64,000 nucleotides of DNA, from the NCBI RefSeq assembly GCF_000283155.1, contig NW_004454177.1, positions 24,474,249-24,538,248 of the forward strand. Reading direction: 5' to 3'. The notes below the pieces were generated by a model that was not told the DNA's origin, searched no databases, and saw only the letters and a list, made by a program, of their open reading frames with translations. Every line of letters begins with the position of its first letter. The stretch's first letter is position 1. Both the position numbers and the translations under genes were made by a program. Below, piece by piece: positions 33,524 through 45,184 of this stretch. Source of the stretch: Ceratotherium simum simum. Its lineage: Eukaryota; Chordata; Mammalia; Perissodactyla; Rhinocerotidae.

Positions 33524-34540
33524 TCCACTTAGGTGATTTGATCATCTTGACAACCTCTCAGCAATAGGTGTCCACCTGATATATGCTAATGATGCTGCTG
33601 TACTTGTCACGTGGCATTTCTCATTGTCTCCTGCCCTCTCTACTTCTCACTTCACTCTAAGCATATCACTTCATCTTCTACTGCATCTGTTTCTATCAGT
33701 CTCACATTCAGAAATCCTAAAATCTGGCTGGTTACTTAGTTACCATCTAACAAGTTTTCTTTCTCTATAAGAGACACTACATCTTAGAAAGCCTGGTATT
33801 CCTGTGCCTAGCCTATAAATGGTGCTCACATTTAGAGTTCAGATTTCTGACTCCAGTAAGTCATAGTCAGGTTAACAGGAACACAAACAGGAGGACTGAG
33901 AATTTATGCCTAAGTAACTGTCTCTACTTATTTAGCTTGAATAAGGACTTTAGATGTAACTGGAATTTAGAATTTCTTGGATTCACTAATTTGCTAATTT
34001 TGAGTTTGTAATAAGTCATTTTCATTGTTTTCCACCAATCTTCCGAATTCCGAAGAGTTATAAAAACGTAACTAATTCTGCATAATCTCTTCCATTGACT
34101 CTTATTGTTTTCTCTGTCCAGTACCCCACCTTCTGCTGAATCTTTTTGGGTAAACTACTCCTCATTCATATACCAATCATGTGGTACTGGTTGGGTGACC
34201 ATGTTATTATATTACTCCATCTCCCTGGCTTACAGATGATAACTCAGGGGTGAGAATTTGATCTGTGGCAGGCTAATAAAATTTATCCCCAGCATTTTCA
34301 TAGGTGGAACTGAGAAAGAATATTATTCCAGCTCTAAGATATAGCCATCGGCCCCCAAATTCTTTAACTCATGGAGCATGCTAGTCTGTAATGAGAGAAT
34401 AGAGCCTATGAAAATGAGAAAAAGTAATAAAGATGATGACTACCTAATTCCAGTGGTTCCTAAGGCACAACCATAGCTCTCTTTTCCAACATGTTTTTTT
34501 TAACCTTGCTTTCATTAACCCTCCTATTATCTCCCATTAA
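33524..34540. other. Unassigned; 34115-34420 may be an old dispersed repeat
   Basis: 'caatcatgtggtactggttg', 'acagatgataactcaggggt' and 'ggcaggctaataaaatt' at 34115-34420 resemble an ancient mammalian repeat I cannot name. The remainder is unassigned and no gene is seen. Confidence 0.35.
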
Positions 34541-34544
34541 GGAT

Positions 34545-34810
34545 TAATCCCAACCTCCTTGCTATGATATAGAAAGACCTTCACAATATCACCTAACCTA
34601 TTTATCTAACTTCATCCTTACTACCTGCTTGTGATCCATCCTGTCCTACACTATACTCAGTGTTCCAGTAATATCAGCAAGTGCCTGAATGGTGACTCAG
34701 GATTCAGTACAAACTGTGCCTTCTCCGAAAAACACTCCCCAATTCCTTCTGTCAGAATTAGTCATTGATTCCTCATGTTCTGATGAAAGTAATATCATTC
34801 ATATGTGAGT
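34545..34810 (+). mobile_element. L2 LINE fragment, + strand
   Basis: 'cccaacctccttgctatgat', 'aaagaccttcacaatatc', 'cttgtgatccatcctgtcct' and 'gttccagtaatatcagc' fall in the order of the L2 RT C-terminal/3' region (ccaaactccttaccatggcc, aaggccctgcgtgatctgg, ctccagccacactggcc). Divergence is high. Confidence 0.55.
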
Positions 34811-35009
34811 CTGTGTCCACTGCTGTCTATGGGTCACAGAAATTGAGGTGTGAAGACAATATTGAAGAAAAATCACAAGGAAGACATGCCTTGTTCATAT
34901 TCTTTCACAGGCTTTATGTACTCATTTAAAAAATCCACAGAGAGAGGTTTTTATATTTGCAAATGTATAAAGAATAGAAAAACTAACACTAAAAATAACA
35001 TTTAGGGCA

Positions 35010-38000
35010 ATGCCAAAGAGGTGTTTGACATCTACCATGAAATCTCCAGTCTTTAACAGGGCAGTCATCCAGGACAATTGCTTATTGATACCATGCTTTC
35101 TCCCAATTAGTGTTTTTCATTTTGTTTCTTTTCTTTTGTTTGCTTTAGGCTTATTTTGTACTTCTTTTTCTAGTTTTATAAGGTGGAAGCATAGGTTATT
35201 GATGGTAGATCTTTCTTTTCTTCTGATATATGCATTAAAAGCTATAAATTTTCCTGCAAGCACTGATTTCTCAGAATTCTACAAATTTTAAATGTTGTCT
35301 TTTCATTTTCCCTTAGGTCAAAATATTTTTAAATTTCTTTTGAGATTTCTTATTTGACTCAGATGTTATTTAAAGGTGTGCTGTTTAACCTCCAAGTATT
35401 TACGGATTTTCCAGCTATTTTCTGTTATTGATTTCTAGTACAATTTTATTATAGACTAAGAACATAGTATGATTTCCATTTTTTTAAATTTGTCAAGGTG
35501 TATTTTATGGCCCAGAATGTGGTATATCTTAGAGAATATTTCACACAAGCTTCAGAGTATGTGTATTCTGCTCTTGTTGAGTGCAGTATTCTAAAAATAT
35601 CAATTAGAGCAATTGATTGATAATGATAATGCTGTTCAGGTCATCTATATACTTATTGATTTTCTGCCTGCTTGACCTATTTATCTTTGACAGAGGGGTG
35701 TTGAAATCTCCAACTATAATAGTGGATTTGTCTATTTCTCCTTTTAGTTCTATCAGGTTTTGCCTCATGTATTTTGATGCTGTATTGTTTGGTGAAAACA
35801 CGTTTATGATTATTTTATCTTCTTGGAAAATTGACCCCTTTATTATAATTATGTCTCTCTTTTCCCCCAGTAATCTTCCTTGTTCTGAAGCTAATATAGC
35901 TACTCCAGCTTTCTTTTGATTCGTATTAGCATGATATATCTTTCTTTATTTCTTTACTTTTACCTATCTAAGTCTTTATATTTAAAGTTTCTTGTAAACA
36001 TCATATATTCAGGTCTTGATTGTTTTCTATGCTTCTAATCTCTGTCATTAATTTAGACCATTCACATTTCAAGCAATTATTAAAATATTTGGATTGATAC
36101 CTGTCATGTTTGTAACTGTTTTCTATTTGTTGTATTTGTTTTTGGTTTTTTTCTCCTCTCGTATTCTATATGGTTTTGTTTAATTGAACATTTCTTTAGA
36201 TTCCATTGGGTATGTATGTATCAATTATACTTCTTTCTGAAAATTTCTTAATAGTTGCCCTGGAGTTTTCCATATACATTTTTAACTCTTCTAAATTCAC
36301 CTTTAACTAACACTATACCACTTCACTTATAGTGAAAGTTCTCACTCCCATCTCTTGTGACATTGTTGCCATTCATTCCATTTATCCATATGCTATAATC
36401 ACCCATATATTGTTACTATGATTGCTTTAAACAAACAATTATCTTTTAGATCAATTAAGAATAAGAAAAATATTTTATTTTACCTTTATTATTCTTGCTC
36501 TGTCACTCTTCCTTTCTTTATATAGACCTGAATTTATGACCTATATCATTTTCTTTTCCTTGAGGAATTTATTTTAATATGTCTTTCAGGTCATATGTGC
36601 ACATAATGAATTCCCTCAGTTTTGTTGTTGTTTGCTTGTTGTGGTTGTTGTTTGTCTATGAAAGTCTTTATTTCACCTTCATTTCTGAAGGATAATTCCA
36701 TTGGATACAGAATTCTAGATTGATTGGCTTTTTCTTTCGACACTAAATATTTTACTCCAAACTTTTCTTCCTTGCATGATTTCTCACAAGAATTCCACTC
36801 TAATTCCTATTTTTCTTCCTTCATAAATGAGTGTTTCCATCACTGTAATCACCCCAGCTTCTCTAAAGATTTTTTTCCTTTGACCTTGGTTTTCTATAGT
36901 TTGAATACGATATACCTAGATGTGACTTTCTTTGATATTTATCCTGTTTGATGTTCCTTGAGCTTCCAGGATCTTTGGTTTGGTGTCTGTCATTAGTTTT
37001 GGAAAGTTCTAAGCAATTATTACTTCAAATATTTCTTGTGCTCCATTTTCTTTCTTCTCCTTTGAGTATTTGAATTATGAATATGGAATTCTTGATGTTC
37101 TGTTCTTTTTTCATTCTTTTTCTCTTTGCATTAAAGTTTTGGGATATTTCTATTGATCTATCTTCAAAGTCACTTATTCTTTCCTTAACCATTGTTCAGC
37201 CTACTGATGAGCCCATCAAAGGCATTTTTTATCTCTGTTAGTGATTTTTATTTGTAGCATTTCCTTTTGATTCTTCTTAGAGTTTCCATCACTCTGGTTA
37301 CATTATCAATCTCTTCTTATTTTTTTTTCTATTTTTTTCCATTAGAATCTTTGACATATTAAGCATAGTTATATTAAATTACCTGTCTTCCAAAATCAGT
37401 GTCATATCTGTGTGTGGTTCTGATGATTGTTTTCTCTCTTCAGACTGTATTTTAAATTATCTTTTGGTGTGCCTTGTCATTTGCTGTTCTTATTGCTGAA
37501 AGTTGTACGTCTCATTGAGTGATAGGAATTGAGGTAAACAGGTCTTTAGTGTGAGAGTCTATGTTAATCTGGCTAAGAGTTATGCTGTGTTTAATGTTTG
37601 CTGTAGTTGTAGGTGCCAGAGCCTTCAAATTCCTCTAGAGTCTTTGTTTTTGTCTCCCCTCTTGACTTTGGACTTCGTTAAGTCCCACTACTTAAGGAGA
37701 GTCTCTGTGTTTCAGCTGTTATCCACTGTTATTATACTGGAACATTGTTGGTATGGTGGTAAAGTGATAATCTTATGATTAAATATCAGTCTTTTTGTGT
37801 GTCTATGTCTTGGGACTGTGATCTTCACAATATTTCTCCAGTGGTATAGCTTTATCTCCTTATCCCCTACTCCCTTCTCTGCCTACACTGTTCCTAGGTC
37901 ATTTCCTTGAATCTCTAACTCCTGTTGACTGTTTTTTCCCTCCTTTAGGTGAGAAGGGAAGGCTGGAAGGGGCTAGAATGGGAGGAATTTCTTTTCTTGA

Positions 38001-38030
38001 GCTGGGATAAATCTCTGGCAGTCATCTTCA
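35010..38030 (-). mobile_element. Ancient L1M element, - strand: 5' region, ORF1 and start of ORF2
   Basis: The antisense text continues for about 3 kb. It runs from the ORF2 endonuclease (35060-36000) through the spacer to the ORF1 region (about 36600-37300; 'aagtctttatttcaccttca', 'attctagattgattggc', 'tctattgatctatcttcaaa') and to leader-like sequence up to about 38030. The ORF1 part, reverse-complemented, parallels 7150-7760 of the large + strand L1, so both belong to related L1M families. It is 3'-truncated and inactive. Confidence 0.78.
35604..35801 (-). pseudogene. L1 ORF2 endonuclease remnant
   Basis: The 65-codon - strand frame reads LIELKGEIDKSTIIVGDFNT followed by PLS, matching the conserved L1 endonuclease stretch around 'GDFNTPLS', which carries catalytic Asp/Asn residues of the AP-endonuclease fold. 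It is a surviving open piece of a dead ORF2; flanking frames are broken. Confidence 0.88.
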
Positions 38031-38384
38031 CTATCTATCTATCTATAATGGAATTTAATTTTATATTAAATAATAAGCATAAATATTGATAGCAGAATAA
38101 TATTGCATTAGGTTATATGATTTAAGATGCAATTTGGTATTTAAAGAAAACTAAATTATAGCCACTGAAGTACCTTAATACATCTAACTTTTCATAATGT
38201 ATCACATTTCCAGAGCCTTTCAAATGGAAAATTTATTTCAAAATCCTGATTCTTCTTTTGGAATGAGGAGTCTCTTTAGAGATTTATTCGGCTCCTGAAA
38301 AATAAATGTTACCATTGGTATGAAATTTTTTCTAGCAAATTTTTATTAATTGTCTTTATTTATAACAAATAGCCCCCACACTTT

Positions 38385-38525
38385 CATGGGCTTTACCTCC
38401 AGGAACCACACAAGGTTCATGGTTGAAGACAGAGAAAGATCCCCTCTAGCTGTGGCAGGGAGAATAGAATAATAATCCTTGTGAAATACACTCAGAGCCC
38501 TCTCCATGAAAAAGGATATGCTTAT
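38385..38525 (+). mobile_element. L1M 5' UTR fragment, + strand
   Basis: 'atgggctttacctccaggaa', 'aagatcccctctagctgtgg' and 'gagccctctccatgaaaaag' parallel 6160-6290 in the leader of the large L1. Only about 140 bp is recognisable. Its orientation is opposite to the neighbouring L1 at 35-38 kb. Confidence 0.6.
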
Positions 38526-38902
38526 ATCCTTGCTGACATCTGAGCAAAGACCTGGAGGACATGATAAATGAACCCTACATCTATCTGGGAGAAGGCATAG
38601 GGAAGAGCGAGTGCAAAGGCCCTAGAGAGGCGCTTCCCTGGCATGTTTGAGGAACATTATAGAGGCTCATTTAGCTGGAATGGAGTGAGCAAGCGGGGGA
38701 AAGAGACAGAAATAAATTCATGGAGGTAACATGGAATACAGAATGTATAAAGCCATGAAGGTTATTTAAGGACTGGACTTTAAGTGAGATGTAAAGCTAT
38801 TGGGAGGTTTTGATATGACCTATCTTGTGTTTGTAAAATGACTGCTTAGGCTACTGTGATAAGAATAAAATGTAAGATGTAAAAGGCCAAAAGAAGAAAG
38901 AC

Positions 38903-39138
38903 CTTTAAAATAGTGATACTCGAAATGCCAGTTCACAACTAGATGAGAAGTTTGTGCCAAAATATAAATAACTGCACTGCTTCCTGCATCAAGAAAGTCT
39001 TACCAAGGAAAAATGCTGACTGAACCAAATTGTATGTTTAGTGACATAGTTCATATATATTATGGCTCAAGCTCTTTATCTTCTTGTGGACCAACAGGCC
39101 ATTAAGTGAACCATACTTTGAGAAGCACTGCTTTAGGA
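38903..39138. mobile_element. hAT-type non-autonomous element with 8-bp duplication, in L2
   Basis: The 220-bp element is 38911-39130. It begins 'tagtgatactcgaaatgcc' and ends 'catactttgagaagcactg'; reverse-complemented, the end reads 'cagtgcttctcaaagtatgg', so the termini are degraded inverted repeats of the CAGTG.TCTCAAA hAT type. The 8-bp flanks 'ctttaaaa' (38903-38910) and 'ctttagga' (39131-39138) are a decayed target duplication (6 of 8). L2 resumes on the far side. Confidence 0.78.
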
Positions 39139-39673
39139 TATTACTGCAATAAGCCAAGTAAGAGATGACAGTGTTTAGACTGCAGTAGTGGTCTATGGGT
39201 GAAAAAAAGTGACATATTTACATATAGATTTAGATATAGATATAGACAGACATATATATGTTCACACCATCACAGGATTTGCTGATGGTTTAACTCTGGG
39301 GTGTAAAACAAAGAAAAAAAAGTTAAAGAGAACACTAGTTTCTGAACCTGAGAAATTGGAGCTGTATTTACTGAAATGCGGAATACAGAGGATGGAACAA
39401 GTTTGGGGAAGAGGTCAGGATTTCAATTTGGGGCATATTAAGCGTGAATGTCCGAATAGAGATATCAAGTGGGCAGTTAGATATCTGATTCTGCAATTCA
39501 TGGGCAAGGTCTGAGCTAAGAATATTGCTATTAATATACCATCAGCATATATATTATACTTAAAACCTTAAGATTAGATGAGATCTCCAAGTGAATGAGT
39601 GATCTCTACTCTGTTTATATAGACTAGACAAGTAATCCCAGGACTGACCTCTGGGACACACCAAAATTCAGAG

Positions 39674-40133
39674 TTCTAGAACAGGGGTTGGCAAACTATT
39701 GCCAGTGGGCTATATCTAGCCTGTATCCTATTTTGTACAGCCCACAAGCTAAGAATGTTTTTTATATATTTTAAGGGTTAAAAAAAAAGATGAGGGGCCG
39801 GTTCAGTGGCATAGTGGTTAAGTTCTCATGCTCCACTTTGGCAGCATGGGGATCACAGGTTCAGATCCCTGGTGCGGACCTACACGCTGCTTATCAAGCC
39901 ATGCTGTGGCAGGTGTCCCACATTTAAAGTAGAGGAAGATGGGCACGGATGTTAGCCCAGGGCCAATCTTCCTCAGCAAAAAGAGGAGGATTGGCAACAG
40001 ATGTTAGCTCAGGGCTAATCTTCCTCACCAAAAAAAAAAGAGGAGAAGAAGAATATGCAACAGAGAACACACTTGGCCCACAAAGCCTAATCTAGTTACT
40101 ATTTACAGAAGTGGGCTGACCACTGATCCAGAA
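39674..40133 (+). mobile_element. hAT-type (Charlie-like) element in L2, itself carrying an ERE
   Basis: Starts 'caggggttggcaaactattg' at 39682 with 'acagcccacaagctaagaat' inside, and ends 'agtgggctgaccactg' at 40125. This is the same family as the element at 22617, but here the 5' part is kept. The 8-bp flanks 'ttctagaa' (39674-39681) and 'atccagaa' (40126-40133) match at 6 of 8. An ERE sits in its middle and the surrounding L2 continues on both sides: a three-layer nest. Confidence 0.85.
39784..40045 (+). mobile_element. ERE SINE, older copy, inside the hAT element
   Basis: The body is about 39795-40034: head 'gggccggttcagtggcatag', B box 'ggttcagatcc', 'cttatcaagccatgctgtgg', 'aaagtagaggaagatgggc' and two tail units separated by 'agcaaaaagaggaggattgg', then an A tail. 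The flanks 'aaaaagatgag' (39784-39794) and 'aaaaagaggag' (40035-40045) match at 10 of 11. The head has lost most CpGs, as in the copy at 8111. Confidence 0.92.
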
Positions 40134-40367
40134 GATACGAGAAGGTGTGATCATTGAGATAGAAGGAAAACCAGGGAAGTTTGGAAGTCAAGTGAAGACA
40201 GAGTTTTATGGAGAAGGGAATAGTACCTGTGTCAAATGCTGATTGTAGATCAAGAAAGATGGAAACTTAGAAATGACTATTGGGTTTAGCAATATAGAGG
40301 GCATTGGAGACCTTGATAAGAGTAGTGTTCAAGGAGCCATGTGAGGCAGTGACTGGAGGGGTTAATG

Positions 40368-40490
40368 GGTTTCATATATAATATAAATATACGCATATTT
40401 CATACATAATATATATATACACACACATACACACATACATATATATATATAAAATATATTAAGATAAATATATATTTAAATATGTTTTCT
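40368..40490. repeat. (TA)n/(CA)n-rich microsatellite
   Basis: Alternating pyrimidine-purine tract with 'atatatatatacacacacat' and 'acatatatatatataaaata', flanked by L2. It is likely length-polymorphic and prone to Z-DNA or cruciform formation. Confidence 0.9.
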
Positions 40491-41170
40491 TAAAGTGGGA
40501 GAAATAACAACTTGTTTTTATGCCTATGAGACAGACACAAAATCAATGGAAATTCTGATACTGCAGTGTTGAGAGAGGACAATTCCTATAGAGATTCTCT
40601 TCAGTAAGTGAGGCATAATGTGATAAGTAGAGGCTTTCGAGAGGAGCATGGCCAGTACCAGCACAGTAATAGGAAAAAGGGGAGAGTAAAATCTATGGGC
40701 AAGAATGCTGCCAAATGGGAAAATGTGGCGGAAGCTTACAAAAATTACATTCTGATGGATTCTATTTTCTTAGCAAGTGGAAGAAGGATCATCATCTGAG
40801 AGAGAGGATGAGAGAAGAGATGTTGGAAATTTTAAGAAAGAGTAGATGAAAATACTTGTTCCCAAGAGTGGGAAAGTGAATGGCTAGGAAATTTAGTATT
40901 TTTGCCATCTGGCACTAAGGGAAAATTTAACGTTACTGGTCATGAATTGAAAGTCAGTCAGTCATCATGGTTTACTGCACAAGAGCAGGAACTGAGTAGG
41001 CAGAGAACTTGACTTAACCAGGGTTGGAGTGTCGTTGAGTGCATACAAGAAATCAAGAAGGGACAAATCGGTTGAATATGATGAAAAAGAGTGATTGTAA
41101 TAATGGACGATGGGATCTAAGCTGAGTGAGAGAGAAACATAGACGTGGATGGAACATATAAAAATTCATT

Positions 41171-42240
41171 GAGTTGTATACATATGACTTATGCATTTTT
41201 CTCTGCATATATTATACCTTAGTACATAAGGATACCTAAATTCAAAAAAAAAAGAAGAGGACTCCAATAGGATAAAATATGACTACAAAAGAGAAAACAT
41301 GGAATGTAGGCATGCTAGTTAGGTGGTTATTAAAAACAGATAAAGTAAGGGATATAGGGCAATAAGAATGAGGAAAAGTTTCTAAGGGAGAACCTGAACA
41401 CATAAGGCTAGAAGACTAGTTTCAGAGAGAGATTTAATAGAGAACGTCTCAGTTCATTCTAGGAATTGTATGTATGATACAGGCAGCAAAGGTATTCATA
41501 TTACCATTCACATCAAAGACTGAACTAACTGAATGGAAACCAATCATATTTCTCATGTCTGCAGGAAATAACACAAAGAATCAAAATTCAAAAGAATCAT
41601 AGTGAGATCGAGACAAATTTTAAAACAGAGAAATTTCAATTAAGCTAAGTACACTTCGGAAGAAAATCCAAGGGTGCAAAGTAAAGGGAAGAAAAAAATG
41701 GTTATGTGAATATATGGTAAAAATGATCCTTAGGCCTAGAGGAGATGAACATTGAGTCTTACCTCACACGAAAAATATCCTTGCACCAAGTAATATATAA
41801 ATCTAAGAACAATCATATAAAATCCAAAGAAAATCTGCATCCCCTGATTCAGTGCTGTCTAGTGATCAATACACAGTGGTAAAATGGGAAGGAATGGGTA
41901 AGTTATACTGCTGTGCACACACTGTGCACCGACCATGATAATGATACAGGCCTTCTTCTTGGTACCACACAAAACATTATGGATGGAACACTTATGGGTT
42001 CAAAGTTGGCTACATGACTATAAGATAGGGGTCATGAGCAAATGCTAAAGAAGCTGATTTATTCTTCCAGGAGATTAAAAAAACAAGTATTATTGAATGT
42101 TGATTATTAAATACAGGACAGGCTCTTCTCAGCCTGTCTATGTTTAATTCTCTTTTGCACCTTCTAAAGATAAGAAAAGAAGTGAATTGGAGCTTCCGTT
42201 TGCAGAATTCTTTGTAAATATCAGAACAGGGAGAGAAGAT
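41171..42240. other. Unassigned; possible L1 tail at its start
   Basis: 'ttcattgagttgtatacata...ttataccttagtac' at 41165-41225, followed by an A run near 41245-41255, resembles the generic 3' tail of an old L1 on the + strand. Beyond 41270 I recognise nothing. An 81-codon - strand frame at 42010-42255 has no motif. Confidence 0.4.
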
Positions 42241-42600
42241 AGACGGCAGCAACACCCTGGTGGAACAAGAGCTGCCGCCCCTTGTTTCTCTCTACTTCGA
42301 CTTTTAATGGGTACAGTTTCCCATGCCTAGAAATGAAAATGGAGAGCCTGTTGTGTCACCAGCAAGCCAGAAAGCACTTTCTCTCGCACTAGTCAAGTTC
42401 ACAGTCTGTTCCAGAAACAACGGCTGCAGCTGCTACCCGCAGGGAGTTTTATTATACGGGGCTTCATTTCCTTGCCTCCTAGGTAACACTGAGCTTCTCC
42501 TGCCAGGACAGACTTCTTCCCGCTGCTGCTGCTTCGAAGCTTTCGGCACCGTGACATTGCTTTAGACTCTGCTTCCACAGAGACTGCAGCGTTTCTTCTT
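42241..42600. other. CpG-enriched, GC-richer patch of unknown nature
   Basis: I count about twelve CpGs in 360 bp, whereas neighbouring stretches of this length have one or two. It includes 'agctgccgcccc', 'acaacggctgcagctgctac', 'cttcgaagctttcggcaccg' and a (CTG)-like 'cgctgctgctgcttcg'. No repeat family is recognised. A + frame of 80 codons lies at 42323-42565, without a known domain. It could be an orphan promoter or short CpG island, an old GC-rich repeat or a retro-sequence. Confidence 0.35.
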
Positions 42601-43295
42601 CCTGTTGCCTATGGCTTGCTGGGTCTTCACACACATTCTTGGACACTTAGGACATAAACAACACCAGAGAGGAGGGTGATGACGCTGCCCAGAGAAGATC
42701 CACAGTGCAGCACTTGCTGTGTGTAAAACTTCACCTTGCCTAGAACTTTGAAGAATATCCTTACTTCATAAATCTTTCCTAAGATTAACCAAATAAAATT
42801 TGGAGAAGACACAAATACTCATTTTGAAAATCAGGAAAGCTACAATCCAAATTTCATAAAGTAAAAGTTGTCTCCTGGACTCTTGCTGAACTGAAGTTGG
42901 GCATCATATTAAAGAGGCAATTGTCCCACTGCCACTTGCTTTCTGTTTCTCCTAGTTTGAGTCATTCTGCACAATAGGTTCATTGAATTGTTTGCTTCAG
43001 ATTCACTTACCTTCTTATCTAACAATCTCTCTGTGATAAAGGCTAAAGAGGAATCCATGTGACATGACGATCTTTGTATTTCTTGACATTATTCCCAAAG
43101 GTTGGGGATGCTCCTTTACAATAAACCCCTGATTAAGCACCAACCTATATAAAATCGAACTCCCAAATAATTCTAGAAGGAAATATATATTCTAACTCCA
43201 AAATAGTTTCCTTAATTTTTACATCTCTCCATCCTGCAATCATCTCCCTAGTCCATTTCCCTGACTTTTCACATTAAATAGGTTTAGATTTAAAA
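42601..43295. other. Unassigned sequence
   Basis: No gene or repeat recognised. Confidence 0.45.
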
Positions 43296-43299
43296 ATAT

Positions 43300-43500
43300 T
43301 TGTGAAATGCATAAGGTTTTAGATATCATGTTAGCACTTTCTCATGCATTATTTTATTTTATCCATAAAACAACCCTACAAAAAAACAACACATAGTATT
43401 ATAATTAACCTCTTTTCAGACAAAAAAATCTGAGCTTTTCAGAATGGTTAAATAATTTTCCCAACGACCCACAACTGCCAGGACCTGGGTTTTTCCACAA
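43300..43500 (-). mobile_element. MIR SINE, - strand
   Basis: 'tttctcatgcattattttat', 'ccataaaacaaccctacaa', 'taattaacctcttttcagac' and 'ggttaaataattttcccaac' followed by 'aggacctgggttttt' give the antisense MIR order. Confidence 0.72.
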
Positions 43501-44415
43501 AGATACCCTTCTCACCTATGAATTTATCCAAATACATTATGAACATATTTAAATATTCTGCATGTATCATCCTGTGATAGTAAGTTCTTAATCTATTTTT
43601 TCCTTTTTTATAAAAAATTTTATTTTCCTTTGTCTATAGCTTGCCACGTTTAAGAGTCTATGGTTTTAGCAAAATTCTCATTTAAACCTATGCTCATTCT
43701 TTATAATGTATCAAAGTCACAAATGCCAGTGTCACAGATCTTTAGTTGCTAGGAGGCACTAACCTTTTTCCTCCTATGGTCAGATCTAGATGAGTGAAAA
43801 TCTGCAAAATAACTCTGTTAGAATACAGCAAAGAGAACTGAGCATAATATTCAGTGAGAGGAAGATAATTTTACTAAGGGTATTAAAAACCAGAGGCTAA
43901 TCAATCCAGAGATGATTATATAATTTTAATTTGAGGTTTAATCATTATTCACGCTATGGCCTGTATCATTTCTAAAATTTTTAAGGGATATTTTTAGGAT
44001 CAAATCATTCAATCGAATTATTTATTATCCGCATATTGTAAATAAGAAAACTAATTTAAAGGTATCAAAGTAATAAACAAAATAACATGTTTTTAAAAGA
44101 ATATGTCATTTATTTGACTGCTTCAACAAGACATGGATACACTGTTTGTTAGCAATATGCAGCAGGCTACAATTATTATTAAAATATTTTTCCCTTTGTT
44201 TCACAAAATATTCTAAATGTAACCAAAACTAAAAAGTGGACTATTCTAGCTAAACTAGAATTATGTATAGCAAATAAAAGATACTCTCTGAATCAAATAT
44301 CTTTATTATAGGTTAATAACAACTTTCTAATGGAAAAACTAATTATAAACTGCAGCAACTTTTTTGTGAAAAACATTCATTTAGCTATCTAGACACATGA
44401 ATCTAACTCAAAGTC
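43501..44415. other. Unassigned AT-rich sequence
   Basis: No gene or repeat recognised. Confidence 0.45.
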
Positions 44416-44439
44416 ATTTGATTTGCTGATTCAGATTAA

Positions 44440-44585
44440 TCCCTTCTTTTAATAAGTGAGGGAAAGTGAGGACCTGAAGCATTCCAGCAACTCTCTCAAG
44501 GTCAACAGCTGGCTAGTAGTTGAGCACGGATTAGAACAAGTTACCTAATGAGAAGCCCAATGTGGCTCAGTTCCAGGCTACCCTT
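44440..44585 (-). mobile_element. MIR SINE fragment, - strand
   Basis: 'agtgaggacctgaagcattc', 'aactctctcaaggtcaacag' and 'ctggctagtagttgagcac' match the antisense MIR core (gaggctcagagaggtt, ttgcccaaggtcacac, agctagtaagtgg). Confidence 0.72.
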
Positions 44586-45184
44586 TATTCATCCACTTAC
44601 AAATTCACTCAAAAAATAGTCACTGAGCAAGCAATAACGGCCAGACTCTGGCCTAGGTACTGGAGTTGCTATAATAATAAGTAAATAGGCACAGCCCTGC
44701 CTTCAGGTAATTTTTAATTTAGTGGGAAGACAGATATCAAACAACAAATATAACTAATTTTAAATAGAATTGTGATGAGTTATTCAAAGGAAATATGCAA
44801 TATACAACGAGAGCAGATACTGCAGGAATTTGAGAAACTTCTCTGAGGAAGTGACCTTAGGAGAATGATTAGAAATCTCCAGGAACAAAGGGGGAAGGTG
44901 GAGGAGAGAGGTCAGGAAGTAAGGAAACTCAGATTCACAGTAACAAGGAGACAGAATAGCTTGTCTGAAAAGCCTGAGACAGTAAGGGGCTCTGTAAGTA
45001 AGAAAAGCAGAAAGAGGCTAGTGTGGCTGAAACCCGGTGAGGAAGAGGAAATATGAGATGAGGCTGTAGAGGTAGGCAGTGATCTCTGTGACCCAGATTA
45101 AGGATTTTGGGCATTATCCTAAGTGGCCTGGGAATCCATTGAATGGTTATTAGCAAGGTAATAAGAGTGATATATATATCACAA

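Larger units (their letters stand above)
38530..41170 (-). mobile_element. Long L2 LINE fragment (RT domain and 3' region), - strand, multiply interrupted
   Basis: L2 antisense landmarks run in order for about 2 kb of element: 'agtgcaaaggccctagagag', 'ggcatgtttgaggaac', 'taaagccatgaagg', 'ttactgcaataagccaagta', 'aggatttgctgatggtttaa', 'tgggcagttagatatctg', 'atgagatctccaagtgaatg', 'tgtgtcaaatgctgattgta', 'tgggtttagcaatatagagg' and 'aaccagggttggagt'. The RT catalytic YADD site survives as YADG, read on the - strand at about 39541-39553. hAT elements at 38911 and 39682 and a simple repeat at 40368 split it. Frames at 39209 and 40608 are antisense noise. Confidence 0.82.

Noticed and set aside
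33225..33532. Three overlapping 60-75-codon frames on both strands
   Set aside because: Inside an LTR-like GC-richer element; mutually overlapping and without known protein similarity.
35617..35919. 100-codon + frame
   Set aside because: Antisense to the L1 endonuclease remnant on the - strand (GDFNTPLS motif), so it is a shadow.
40368..40490. Short repeated units suggestive of a CRISPR-like array
   Set aside because: Simple TA/CA microsatellite without unique spacers, in a mammalian genome.
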